From positions 6,396,699 to 6,460,698 of the forward strand of contig NC_031772.1 in NCBI RefSeq assembly GCF_001522545.3: 64,000 nt of DNA, written 5' to 3'. The notes beneath the pieces were generated by a model that ran no database searches, was not told where the DNA came from, and saw only the letters and a list, made by a program, of their open reading frames with translations. Below, one piece after another: positions 32,201 through 41,352 of the stretch (position 1 is its first letter; every line of letters starts with the position of its first letter). The position numbers and the translations under genes are program-made. This DNA is from Parus major (taxonomy: Eukaryota > Chordata > Aves > Passeriformes > Paridae).

Positions 32201-35200
32201 CACTTGTGCATTTTCCATGATATTTCACATGAATAAAATGAACAAAACTCAGACAAGGCCAAGAAGTCAGTGCCCCTTTCCTCCCTCACACCTAAGGTGT
32301 CTGTCCAAACTAGACCCAAGACCAGAGCCCAGACACCAGGCAGGATGATGACCACACCATGCCCTCCTGCCTCCTATCACAGGCCTGGATTGGGGATTTT
32401 TTAATTACCCTAAATCCTTGAGAGTGTTAATTCTCCTAGGAAATGCATTCCAAAGCATGGTGTTTCCCCACTGAAAGAACATTGTGATGGTGTCCATCCA
32501 GCCTGCTGAGAAGGTGAGCAATTCCCAGGCTGCAGCACATGGAGCAGAGTGGCCATGCACCTTCCACAATTAAGCATTCATTAAAGGTTTGCCTGAGATT
32601 GTGAAGCCAGAATTGCCACCCCAGGTGATTTTCCCCTGTCTTACAATTACAAAGCTCTGTCTCTGTTGATTATACCCTTCCAATACCTGCCCATATTTAT
32701 CGTTATCACAACTCCTTCACCTTGAGGGTTGTATGTATTCACAATCCTCTCTGCTCAGCAGATCCACATTTTCACCCTGGGTAGCATGTTCATTTCTTCT
32801 GTACTCCTAATTTAATCTCACGCTGCCCCCACTGGATGTGAGCTCCCCTAGGAAGGCTCTGGGGTCTGGTACCTCCCCAGGGATATCAATTTACTGTCTT
32901 CCCTAGATTTACTGACAGGAATAGACTATTCCTGTGTGAAATTCCAAGAGGAAGTTCTGTCTGCCCTTCAGGTTTCACCTCTCCATCAAAAGCCTAAGAC
33001 TGACATAGATTTTCACATGCCTTTTTGTAGCCAGCTCTGCTTGGAAGTTAACTTGTCTGGCAGAATAAATGAGGCTCACCCAAACCTCAAAGCATTGTAT
33101 CACCCAAACAGAACACCTGTAAGCAAAAATGTCTTTTCAGTGTTTCTGGGACTGAAAGGACTATTCCACATGCCTCTCTGAAAGCAGCCTGCTACACAAG
33201 CCTCAGGACAAGCTACCTATAAGGTAACTGTTCCAAGGTACAGCTGTTCAGCCAAGTTTGTCTGTGAATTAAAAGCAGAGCTCAGGAACTGTTTTGAGGG
33301 CAGCTCTTGAGAGCCCAGAACACTACTGGCCTTTCCCAGCAAGACCTGGACACCAGCTGTACCATCATTAACTGGGCCAATAACAAGGCTTTGATTTTAC
33401 TCTCCTGGACTTACATTACTGTATATTTGTTTTTAATATGCTCCCTAATGTTTTGCTGATGCTTCCTTTCTCTATATGAAAGCAAAAACCTGGTAGGAAC
33501 GAGGCAGGAAAACCCTTTTACCTGCTTGTTGTTGTCATCCAAAGTGCCTGACTTGCAGATGAGCAGAGGCCCCACTAAGCCTGAGCTGGAGTCTTTGACA
33601 GGATTGGCAGCTGAGCTGTACATCCAGGTGAGGCAGGGAGGGTCGCTGGACGTGGGCCCCACGTGCCTTGGCACAGTCCAGCGGTACGTGAAGTTGTGCA
33701 GTGGCACCACAGAAACCCCACTCTGGGACAGGCCTTTAAAACAGGGATTACAGGGTTACTCCTGAGTCCCTGCTCAAACTTGGTTACACCTTCTCACCAG
33801 CTACTTTCAGAGCAGGCTTTGCTTCATTGGTGTCAACCAAACACCCAGCACCTCTGAAGGGTGACAGGGCTGTACTCAAGAAAAGGGATCCACCAACCAT
33901 CATGGTACCACATCCCTTCCGATGCCTTCCCATAGGACACTCCATGTGGATGGATGCTGAAGGGCCAGGAGGCTTTGTTAAAAAATGTCACCAGGATGGT
34001 GTCTCCAACTTCAGCTTTGATCACTGGACCTAGAATATAGCAAATAGAGTACATCAACAACAGAGCACTTCCCCAGGCCATTAAGCAAACCAAAGCAGAC
34101 AGGGCACCTTCCCCCAAGCTGTAGGGCCAAAGATGAGAGGCAGCAGATAGCCCGGCCTTGTTGCTGCTGAAGGGAACTCAAGGGGAGCAGGAGCTGGCAA
34201 GGATTGTCTGAAAACAGTTTGGGTCCACAAGAAAACTCAGAACTCAGAGAGGCATCATGCCTTCACACACACAGGGAAGTGACAGACCAGCCAGATGTGC
34301 TGGAATGCCCTCAGGATAGGCCCATGTCTCTCCCCCACCTATGTAATGTCCCCTCAGCTACCCAGAACATGTGCCTCAGAGGTGTGAGATGCTCCAAGCC
34401 CACGACCCAGCAAGCCAGAGAGGAGCTATGAGCCTTTACCATGCTGTCCCCCCAAGCATGGTAAAGGCTCAGGAGAGAAAGCTCTCTGTGAGAACAGAGG
34501 TTTGCAGCATGCTCGAATCAGTTCAGTCAAAACCACATAACCAGGAGCTATTGCTGTGATCTGTTTAGCTCTAGTCACACATACTACACTGTGTCCCTTA
34601 CTGCTGGAACACCTTCAGAATGACCCCTGAAGTGATTCTATCCATTTAACCACCCATTCGCCTTGGCCTGTTCCCTTTGCTCTCAGATGTGACTGGTGTG
34701 AAGCACCTCTTATGCCCCTCTCTGCCCTTCAAAATGATCAGGGAGGTACAGCCACCTGGCACTCCCAGCATCAGCATCCTTCTCACAGACACTGACAGAG
34801 GATTTGTGTTCCTGGATGATTCTTACCAAGTATTCCAAGGTGTTTCTCTTCTTTTGATTGCTGCTTTTCCTCACGGAAGCTCTCATCAGTATATTCCACA
34901 TACTTTGCCTTCCAATAGACACCCCCAATTCGGTAGAGGCTACGTTTGAAATACTCCTCAGCAGGACTAAATGCAAAAAGCAAATGTCAGGTCATGTGAT
35001 AGAAAAATCAGCCCTGTTCTCCTCCTCCAGCTGGCAAGGCCATCAGCATCTCCAAATCAAGCAGTATTTCAGACAAGAAGAGCACCTCTAGTTTGGAACA
35101 AGCACAGCTTTGACTCTGCAGAGATTTTTTTCCCTTACAGACTCACAGAACACACCTGTGTGTTCAGGGAGCACTTGTAGCACACAGCCCTCTCCCAGGT

Positions 35201-38200
35201 GTGATCAGCATCACTACACAAGATGTGTGAAGGAATGAACAAAACTGCAGTGCAGTCAGTGAGAAAGCAGTGCTAGAACTCTGACCTCTTCAGAAGCTGG
35301 AGACAGGACAGCCCCAGTCACAACTAAAATAAACAGCTGTAAAGGTATTTATTTCCTCCACTACCACCCTCACCAAATATAAGTAACAAGCCTTGCAGGA
35401 GAGGCAGTGCAGTTACAAGGGCAGCTGACAGGTCTAAGGTCTGCAAGGCCTGCTGAATGGCATTGGGTAAATAATTAACCACTCTACATTTTCTCTTCTC
35501 CATCTGAATAAGGTGTATCCTCTCCAACAGGTTACCAGGGAAGGGAAGTGATCTCTGTGGAAGGAGAAGAATCTCTCTTTCAGTTAGCCAAAGACTGAAT
35601 GGAAAGTCTCTCAACTGCTATCCCAGTCACCTGACCATGGGATGGAGGGCTGCCATCCAAGTCCTTGTATCTGATTTCCTAGAAATTGCTTCCTGCAGCA
35701 ACATCAGCCTGAGGCCCATCTGCAGGCCAGCTCTGCCACCCTGTGTCTGCTGCACCAGGGGCTTTTTGAATCATTTTTCAAACAGATCAATCTGTTCCTA
35801 GGTTAGGCACAGCAAAAAGAAATGAAGCCCAGAGACAAATGTGGCAGCTCACATTGCACATCTGCTGGGACTTTCTGCTGCTTGTGGGTACAGCTGTGCC
35901 ACACAGCACTCTCATGGGAAAGCCCCAAGGTACCTGTACTGCTCTTGGTGCAGTCCAGTTACAGCAGCCTCCCTTTCTAGATGGGGTGATTTGCCTTCCC
36001 AGGAAGTGTACCCCACCTGTGCAGCAGGCATGGATTTTGAAAAAAAAAAAAGAAATTCCACATTTTCCTGAGCAGCTTTGCTGACACAGGCCAGACTCCC
36101 CAAACACTGCCCAAAGCCCAGCAACCTCTCACTTACCTGTCTGTGTCACTGAGCTGCTTCCCACTGATGCGGTCGAAGCCCGCGGGTCCGTAGTCCCACT
36201 GCACCTCCTTGGCAGCAATGTAGTACTTCCGAACTCTCCCACCCAGGCTGGGCGCCGCAGCTTGCCGAGAACAGGGCCGGACTTCATAGAGTGCCCCCAT
36301 CCCAGCTGTCCAAGACATGAAGGTGGACACTCACTTAGCCCCTCCAGCCAGCAGAATGGGCAGTCTCACCTTCTCTCTGCTGTCCCAAATGGATATCCTC
36401 CCACAGATGGGAGAAAGCAAGTGACCAAAGCAAGGAGTTTTGTGAGCAGAACTTCAAATCTTAGATATTGCATGCTATGGAATTATGGACAGAGAGTAAC
36501 TAGAGTGTTCTGCTGTCCTCAGATCTATCATGCAAGTGCCTCTTACAGGGACCAGAGCTCTTAAGGCACTGCCTCATCTCAGCTTTCAGCTATACCAAAC
36601 ATCACACCATGGTACAAGTTAGCCCCACCAAAGCTGCCCTCCACATCAGTTACCAGCCCACTCCAATTTTTACAAGACAAGGCATCATCCACTCATCTGA
36701 GGACATTTTTCATGTCCAAGGCACTGTTCCCAACCACACTGTACATCACGTACATCAAAAACAGAGGACACAGAGTCCAGGACATATTCCACCCTCTGCC
36801 TTACCTTGTATGTGATCATTGACCTGGCAGCTCAGCAGCCATCTCCCAGGGTTCCTGGGGATCATATCTGCTGTAACAAAAGTGGCTGGGAAGAGGCTGG
36901 CCACATCTGTCCTGTGGCCCCGGATTTTGAGTGTCTCTCCATGGAAGTAGGCTGTGTGAACATCAATTTCATTGCCCATCCCGAAGAGGTACCATGAAAC
37001 AGAATCCCCAGCACACATCTTCAGCTCAGGAAGGTTGCCAAACACATAACCATTAATAGCTGCAAAACCAAGCAAGCCAAAATTAGAGAGCAGGAAAGGG
37101 GCCTTCAGAGCTCCTGTCAGCAGGTGACAGCACAGACACGATAGGAGGATGGAACTAACAGAACTCCTCCTCCTCCTCTTCTGCTTTGGAGAGCCCAGCT
37201 CCACAGCTCGTTCATAAAACGAAGGTTATAAAAGCTCACCCACGCCAAAGATAAAACCTAAACAATGCTTCCATTTTCTGGAGTCATTGCCCTGTCTGAG
37301 ATATTATTTGCTAAGCACATGATCTCAGAGCAGATCCTGGAGCACTGACACTCCTGAGTGTCTTGGCAGACACCGTGGCCTCACAGAGGTGACACTGACC
37401 ATGCATTTTGTTGCTCTCCTGAAATTCCTCATCTTCTTTGTCTACAGAGCCAGGATCTGTGCAGAATGATGCAATGTTCTCATCCAAGTACCAGCTTAGG
37501 TTCTCATCCACCACACTGAACATCAGAAAGAAATCAACATCAACATCCCCACGTCTCTGAGAGCTTCCAGTCAGAATTCCTGAGGTGAGAGGAATGAATG
37601 AAAAAAATCACTTATGCAGAAAATCATACATCAGGCAAGAGATCAGAACCACACTAGCAGAGTAAGTCTTGTCACATGAGCTGGAGACAGATGCTTTTCC
37701 ACCATCCTCACAGCTCATCACAGAGTGGTGAGCTCACACTTCTCCAATATATCCCTGCCAATACAGATCTCTCTCCCAAGCATCTCTGCCCCTGCAGGCC
37801 TCAACTTCAACGCCTTCAGTCTTCTCACTCCTGCTGAAACCAGCCAGTCACCATGTTTTTCATACACAAACTAGATCTTGGACAAGAATCTTACTTTTAA
37901 CAGGGATTCAAGCAGCTCTCTTGGATCAAGAGGCTTAAGAGCTCACTTGCCCAACCACTAAGGGATAATGGCAATGCAATGACCAGAATCCAGCTAGAAC
38001 CCTGGTACTGTCCTCTATAACCAAGCTGTGTTTCCCCCTGAAGCTGGGAGCTGCACACCAGAGTATCCTCACATCCTATCCTTGTTCATGTCACCACAAG
38101 ACCTTTACATTATGGAGCTGCAGGCCTCAGCTGCTTTCTCTTGGTGTTTTTACCTGTTTTGCATGTAAGTAAAGGCCCAATTAATCCAGATGCAATGTCC

Positions 38201-41200
38201 CTTGGTGCATCAATATGAGAGTGGTAGATCCAGGTCAAGCAGTTTGGGTCATCATCAGTTGGACTGTGATCTTCAGGGACAGTCCAAGTATAGGTGTAAT
38301 TCCTTCCTGGGAAAACAGCATCATCCTTCTTCTGATCCTGGGGGGACATATCAGGATACAGGGATCCTAGAACAATTGAGCAATCACAACATCCATTCAA
38401 GAAGAGCCAAGATGCCCACACATGTAACCTTAAACTGAACTGAGACTCACCATCCCAAGGCTGAAATAGTGTTTAATCATCACTTCCTCAAAAAGGCACT
38501 GAGGCACAGAGCCACTGTAAGGCAACTTGCCCAGTAAACAGGACAGCACAGAGTCAGCAGGATTACTTCCATTCTGCCTAGTGCTGCTTTGCCTTCCATT
38601 CTGCACTGTGCCCCCACAGACAGTCTTTCTACAATCTCTAGAACTGATCAGTGCTTTGGAGGTTCTAAAATCAATAAACCTGGGCCCAAGTCAGGACTCC
38701 AGCCCCACGACCCATGCCCCAACACCTAGTGTCTTCACCAAACACCCAAAGGCAGTTGCTTTCCAGCTGGGGCTTTATGGACAGTTCTCCTCCATGCATA
38801 CTCCTAAATTACCAGTGAGAAAAATCTGTCTCCATGATGGCAGTAGCTCATTTACCTTCAGAGTCCTTTTTGTAGAAAACACCATGAGGATGGATTGTAT
38901 ACGGTCGAGTAGCAAAATTTTTTAGGTGCACTTGAATGGTATCCCCCACTTCTGCTCGGATGACAGGCCCAAGGAAGCCCAGCCAGACAGGTTTGGGGAT
39001 CTCAGTGGTGTACGTGGAGTCCGTGTATTGCTTATAGACAGATTTCTTGTACGTGCTTCCCACCCTGTCTTTCCCAGACTGCAGGAATGCTGAGGCCTGG
39101 CTGTTGAGTTCAAAAGGAAAGGCACTATGAGTCATCATTATACACAACAGCTGGTCAATACTGCAGCAGAGTGATGGTGACACTCCACTTTCCAGGGTGC
39201 AGCCAAAAACTTTGGCATTAGATGGGATGCTCTAAGCCAGCCACACATGGCCACGACCTCAACCCCAGCTCTTCACCAACAGACAAAAAGTGAACCTTGG
39301 CCTGTGCCCTGCAAACAAGAAATGGGAAGGACAGTGCTTCCCAGACAATCCCATGTGGGTGTCACTGGGACAACCCCTCTCATGCTTCCTTCAGCCTTCA
39401 CTGGGCTCTTCAAAACTCACTTCAGTTCCTTTGTGGCATTTCTAGCTAAATTACAAGACAGGTAGAGTGGAGTCCTGAGCTCTCTGGCCAAAATTTGAAG
39501 TCTGAAAGACGATCTTCTACTTAACAGTTTCCAAATTCCTTCCAGAGTGGCAGACGAGTCAGGCAGGAACATAGTCAGCATATAACCAGCTTCCAGAGTT
39601 AAAACCTCATACAAGTACTAAAGTTTAACTCATGAGCATATTTGCTCTTTATGGGTAATTCTTAATAGATAAGAGATGAATCACAGTCCAGGTATTAGTG
39701 GAACCAGCCTAAATGAGAGCCAAGGTCACTCCCCTCACTTCTCCCTTTGGATTGATCACCCACAGCAACAGAGCAGCCCTGGAAGGGAGGGAAACTCTAC
39801 TGCACATCTCAGAGAATGAACAGTGGAGACCCAAATATTAAGCATTGTCCTCATCATTCAAAAAGAGGCAGGGCTTGGCTCTGGCTATCCAATCCAGAGT
39901 TCAGCCCTTTGCCAAGGCATCCCTGCAGCCATTATCAGCAAAGATTTTAAGATAATTCACACTTTGTTTTACAGATGTGCCTCTTTTCCCCCACACAGTC
40001 CACTTCTTCCCAACAAAAAAAAAATCCTTGAAATTATTTGCTATCTCTATCAATCATATCAACATGTCATCCCTTCCTAATTGCCAGCAGTTTCATTTCT
40101 GTAATCATTGCACAAATAGGTCCCATTAACTAACTGTTTGCAGTGACAACAGTTTTTAAATTGCTTTTAAGTTCCATTGTCCTGAATTTCATTCTCTTCT
40201 CTTCATGTATTATGAGAGAAACCAAACAAAATCCACTACATTCATTATCACTTTAGGAGTCTTTATTAACCCCGAATTCTGGGTGTTTCCTGTGAACTTA
40301 TTTACATCTACACAGCATCTTCACAGAACAGACTGAAAATCACTTCTTTCCAGAGAAAAACTGTCAGACCTTGATGTTTCTGCACACCCTTCCTGTTCCC
40401 ACTGTGCTGCTTCTGAAGGAGCTATCTGAACCTGAGTGTTAGCTACTATGGAGAGCAGGTTAAAAAATACCAGTTATTTGCCACAGAAAATGAAGGCAAG
40501 GAAAAAAAGCACAAATGCCTTTAAAATGCTATGGAAACCTTTTAAAAAACAAAACAAACCACACACACAAAAAAAACACTGACCAAAGAAAAAGGTTTGA
40601 GGTTTTGAAAGCTAAACCCAAAACACTGTTTGTGTAGTAACTCAAACCAATTATTGCAGTTTCCAGATTTACTGTTGCAAGAAAAACAAAACTGTTTTTC
40701 AAACAGCCCCTAAAATCCCATGCAGGAAGTCCCATTAAGTCTAAGGCTTGAAATTCCACTGAAACAAAAACAAGCTGGCTCTGTGAAGTCATTTATATAA
40801 AGATGAAAAGTCAACATGCTTCAGGATAAACAGGCTGATCACCAGCTGGAACTAAGCAAAATGAAACTCCAGGGTAGAGTATTGCAAAATCTGGGCAATT
40901 TTAGAACTATCTGTTCTATATCTGCTCTATTTTCTGTTCCATGTTTGTTCTCCGTACACTTCTCTCTAGTGTATGGGCTCTGGACTCTCCAGACTAACCA
41001 TCCCTTTTCCCACTGACACGGGTTTTACCACAGGAGCATAAAACAAGTTAAACATTAAGCTCATAAAGATCACAATCTACGGGAGTGTGTCTCTTGCTTG
41101 CTCAGATGCCCCAAAATACTTTCATTAAATTACACATCAAATGACAGCTTAAAGCCAGCCCCAGACTAAATTCTGCTAGAAGCCAACGTACCAGTTTTGT

Positions 41201-41352
41201 GCGATACTCTGGTTAGCGAGCACGTTCCTCCCCGTTGGAGCATAGTTCCAGTTCACCTCATGGATCCCCAGGTAATAGACTCGGGTGACACCCCCAGCAA
41301 ACGTGGGTGACAGCACAGGGATGCAGAGCAGCAACCACCAGACTGATCCCAT
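22997..41352 (-). CDS. HEPH: Hephaestin, membrane multicopper ferroxidase, 20 coding exons, complete
   Basis: Exons, minus strand: 41352-41192, 39100-38856, 38366-38154, 37579-37400, 37059-36805, 36305-36137, 34966-34827, 34029-33898, 33733-33522, 32025-31875, 31564-31352, 31005-30801, 30560-30421, 29520-29389, 28509-28403, 27685-27460, 26178-26039, 25674-25512, 24808-24776, 23241-22997. They total 3462 nt, or 1153 residues, close to the 1158 of human HEPH. The product has a signal peptide, three cupredoxin-domain pairs, one transmembrane helix near residue 1110 and a short basic tail ([14 protein letters not shown]). Copper ligands are visible: HPH (exon 2), HSH (exon 3), HTVHFH (exon 17) and [12 protein letters not shown] (exon 18). 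It oxidises Fe2+ to Fe3+ at the cell surface next to ferroportin during iron export. HEPHL1 and ceruloplasmin are paralogues; the membrane tail rules out ceruloplasmin, and the HSF3/VSIG4 neighbourhood favours HEPH. Confidence 0.95.
23407..23490 (+). repeat. CR1 LINE 3' end fragment in HEPH intron 19
   Basis: It reads gttggactcaatgac, then attagaggtcttttccaatc, then two atgattca units, the characteristic CR1 tail with its octamer repeat, in plus orientation. It lies just upstream of HEPH exon 20. Confidence 0.8.
24776..24808 (-). CDS. HEPH: HEPH coding exon 19 (33-nt microexon, stalk)
   Basis: It encodes an acidic stretch, [11 protein letters not shown], in the stalk before the membrane helix. 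The acceptor is TTTCTTTCAG|AG and the donor CCAG|GTAGGG, phase 1 at both ends. Skipping it would keep the frame, so alternative use is possible. Confidence 0.8.
25512..25674 (-). CDS. HEPH: HEPH coding exon 18 (HCH copper motif)
   Basis: 163 nt, recovered by homology. It encodes [18 protein letters not shown] and [15 protein letters not shown], the multicopper-oxidase signature linking the type 1 copper to the trinuclear centre. The acceptor is TTCTGACAG|AAT and the donor GGAG|GTAGGG. Confidence 0.94.
26039..26178 (-). CDS. HEPH: HEPH coding exon 17 (HTVHFH motif)
   Basis: 140 nt, phase 1 to 0. It encodes [19 protein letters not shown] and [15 protein letters not shown], which carries type 1 and trinuclear-centre histidines of domain 6. 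The acceptor is TGCACAG|CA and the donor AAG|GTAAGA. Confidence 0.93.
27460..27685 (-). CDS. HEPH: HEPH coding exon 16
   Basis: 226 nt, phase 0 to 1. It encodes [38 protein letters not shown] and [14 protein letters not shown]. The acceptor is TCTGATTAG|GAT and the donor CACG|GTAATG. Confidence 0.93.
28403..28509 (-). CDS. HEPH: HEPH coding exon 15
   Basis: 107 nt, phase 1 to 0, recovered by homology. It encodes [19 protein letters not shown] and [10 protein letters not shown]. The acceptor is GTCCCTCAG|GT and the donor AAG|GTAAAA. With exon 16 it corresponds to exons 9-10 of the preceding repeat, with the intron at a different place. Confidence 0.92.
29389..29520 (-). CDS. HEPH: HEPH coding exon 14
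   Basis: 132 nt. It encodes [19 protein letters not shown] and [13 protein letters not shown]. The acceptor is TCTCAAG|GC and the donor CCTG|GTAGGT. Confidence 0.93.
30421..30560 (-). CDS. HEPH: HEPH coding exon 13
   Basis: 140 nt. It encodes [19 protein letters not shown] and REYTDGTF and ends HLGILG at the donor CTGG|GTAAGA. The acceptor is ATTTCTCAG|C. Confidence 0.93.
30801..31005 (-). CDS. HEPH: HEPH coding exon 12
   Basis: 205 nt, phase 1 to 2. It starts [18 protein letters not shown] (type 1 Cys-His-Met of domain 4), then opens domain 5 with [16 protein letters not shown] and [11 protein letters not shown]. The acceptor is CTCCCTCAG|GG and the donor AGAG|GTACAG. Confidence 0.93.
31352..31564 (-). 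CDS. HEPH: HEPH coding exon 11 (domain 4)
   Basis: 213 nt. It encodes [33 protein letters not shown] (type 1 His), SLFPHTF and MQPDNSG. The acceptor is CCTTCCAG|CC and the donor AGTG|GTGAGT. Confidence 0.93.
31875..32025 (-). CDS. HEPH: HEPH coding exon 10
   Basis: 151 nt, recovered from the sequence by homology. It encodes [22 protein letters not shown] and [11 protein letters not shown]. The acceptor is TAATTATAG|AAA and the donor CATG|GTATGG. Confidence 0.93.
33522..33733 (-). CDS. HEPH: HEPH coding exon 9
   Basis: 212 nt, phase 1 to 0. It encodes [34 protein letters not shown] (no HSH motif in this repeat) and [10 protein letters not shown]. The acceptor is GTTTTAAAG|GC and the donor CAG|GTAAAA. 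Confidence 0.92.
33898..34029 (-). CDS. HEPH: HEPH coding exon 8
   Basis: 132 nt, the same length as exon 14. It encodes [18 protein letters not shown] and [16 protein letters not shown]. The donor GATG|GTTGGT is a poor consensus match, but it is the only one that joins in phase to exon 9 (HDG|LSQSG). I recall human HEPH having a Gln in place of the first His of HPH. Confidence 0.88.
34430..34470. repeat. Perfect 16-bp hairpin, 9-nt loop, in HEPH intron 7
   Basis: The arms 34430-34445 (gagcctttaccatgct) and 34455-34470 (agcatggtaaaggctc) are exact complements around a C-rich loop. A further 7-bp complement (cagagag / ctctctg) lies outside an asymmetric internal loop. The stem is shorter than a usual microRNA precursor. 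Confidence 0.85.
34827..34966 (-). CDS. HEPH: HEPH coding exon 7
   Basis: 140 nt, the same length as exon 13, its counterpart in the third repeat. It encodes [19 protein letters not shown] and ends HLGILG at the donor CTTG|GTAAGA. The acceptor is GCATTTAG|T. Confidence 0.93.
36137..36305 (-). CDS. HEPH: HEPH coding exon 6
   Basis: 169 nt, phase 1 to 2. It completes AGMGALYEV, ending domain 2, and opens domain 3 with [15 protein letters not shown]. The acceptor is TTGGACAG|CT and the donor ACAG|GTAAGT. Confidence 0.92.
36805..37059 (-). CDS. HEPH: HEPH coding exon 5 (domain 2 type 1 copper)
   Basis: 255 nt. It starts [13 protein letters not shown], then [13 protein letters not shown] (type 1 His), [10 protein letters not shown] and SCQVNDHIQ (type 1 Cys and His). 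The ligating Met follows in exon 6. The acceptor is TTTGCAG|CT and the donor CAAG|GTAAGG. Confidence 0.93.
37400..37579 (-). CDS. HEPH: HEPH coding exon 4
   Basis: 180 nt. It encodes [21 protein letters not shown] and [15 protein letters not shown], the linker and start of domain 2. The acceptor is CACCTCAG|GA and the donor CATG|GTCAGT. Confidence 0.93.
38154..38366 (-). CDS. HEPH: HEPH coding exon 3 (HSH motif)
   Basis: 213 nt, phase 1 to 1. It contains the N-glycosylation site [20 protein letters not shown] with the second histidine pair of the trinuclear centre, and [11 protein letters not shown]. The acceptor is GTTCTAG|GA and the donor ACAG|GTAAAA. Confidence 0.93.
38856..39100 (-). CDS. 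HEPH: HEPH coding exon 2 (domain 1, first HxH)
   Basis: Residues about 54-135. It carries [24 protein letters not shown] and TIHPHGVFY, the first histidine pair of the trinuclear copper centre. The acceptor is AACTCAACAG|C and the donor GAAG|GTAAAT. The joined codon at the 5' edge gives a cysteine. Confidence 0.92.
41192..41352 (-). CDS. HEPH: HEPH coding exon 1 (start, signal peptide)
   Basis: The ATG at 41352-41350 opens a signal peptide of about 19 residues ([19 protein letters not shown]), followed by [17 protein letters not shown], the typical start of the first ferroxidase domain. The donor CTG|GTACGT leaves phase 2. A CTTCCCTGTAG acceptor-like site just upstream (exon would start at 41358) suggests a non-coding 5' exon. 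Confidence 0.9.

Noticed and set aside
34430..34470. Calling the hairpin a microRNA gene
   Set aside because: The continuous stem is only 16 bp with a short loop and large asymmetric internal loop; without small-RNA evidence it stays an inverted repeat.
22997..41352. Identity as HEPHL1 or ceruloplasmin
   Set aside because: Ceruloplasmin lacks the membrane helix. HEPHL1 lies in a different neighbourhood (near PANX1), whereas HSF3 and a VSIG4-like exon flank this gene.
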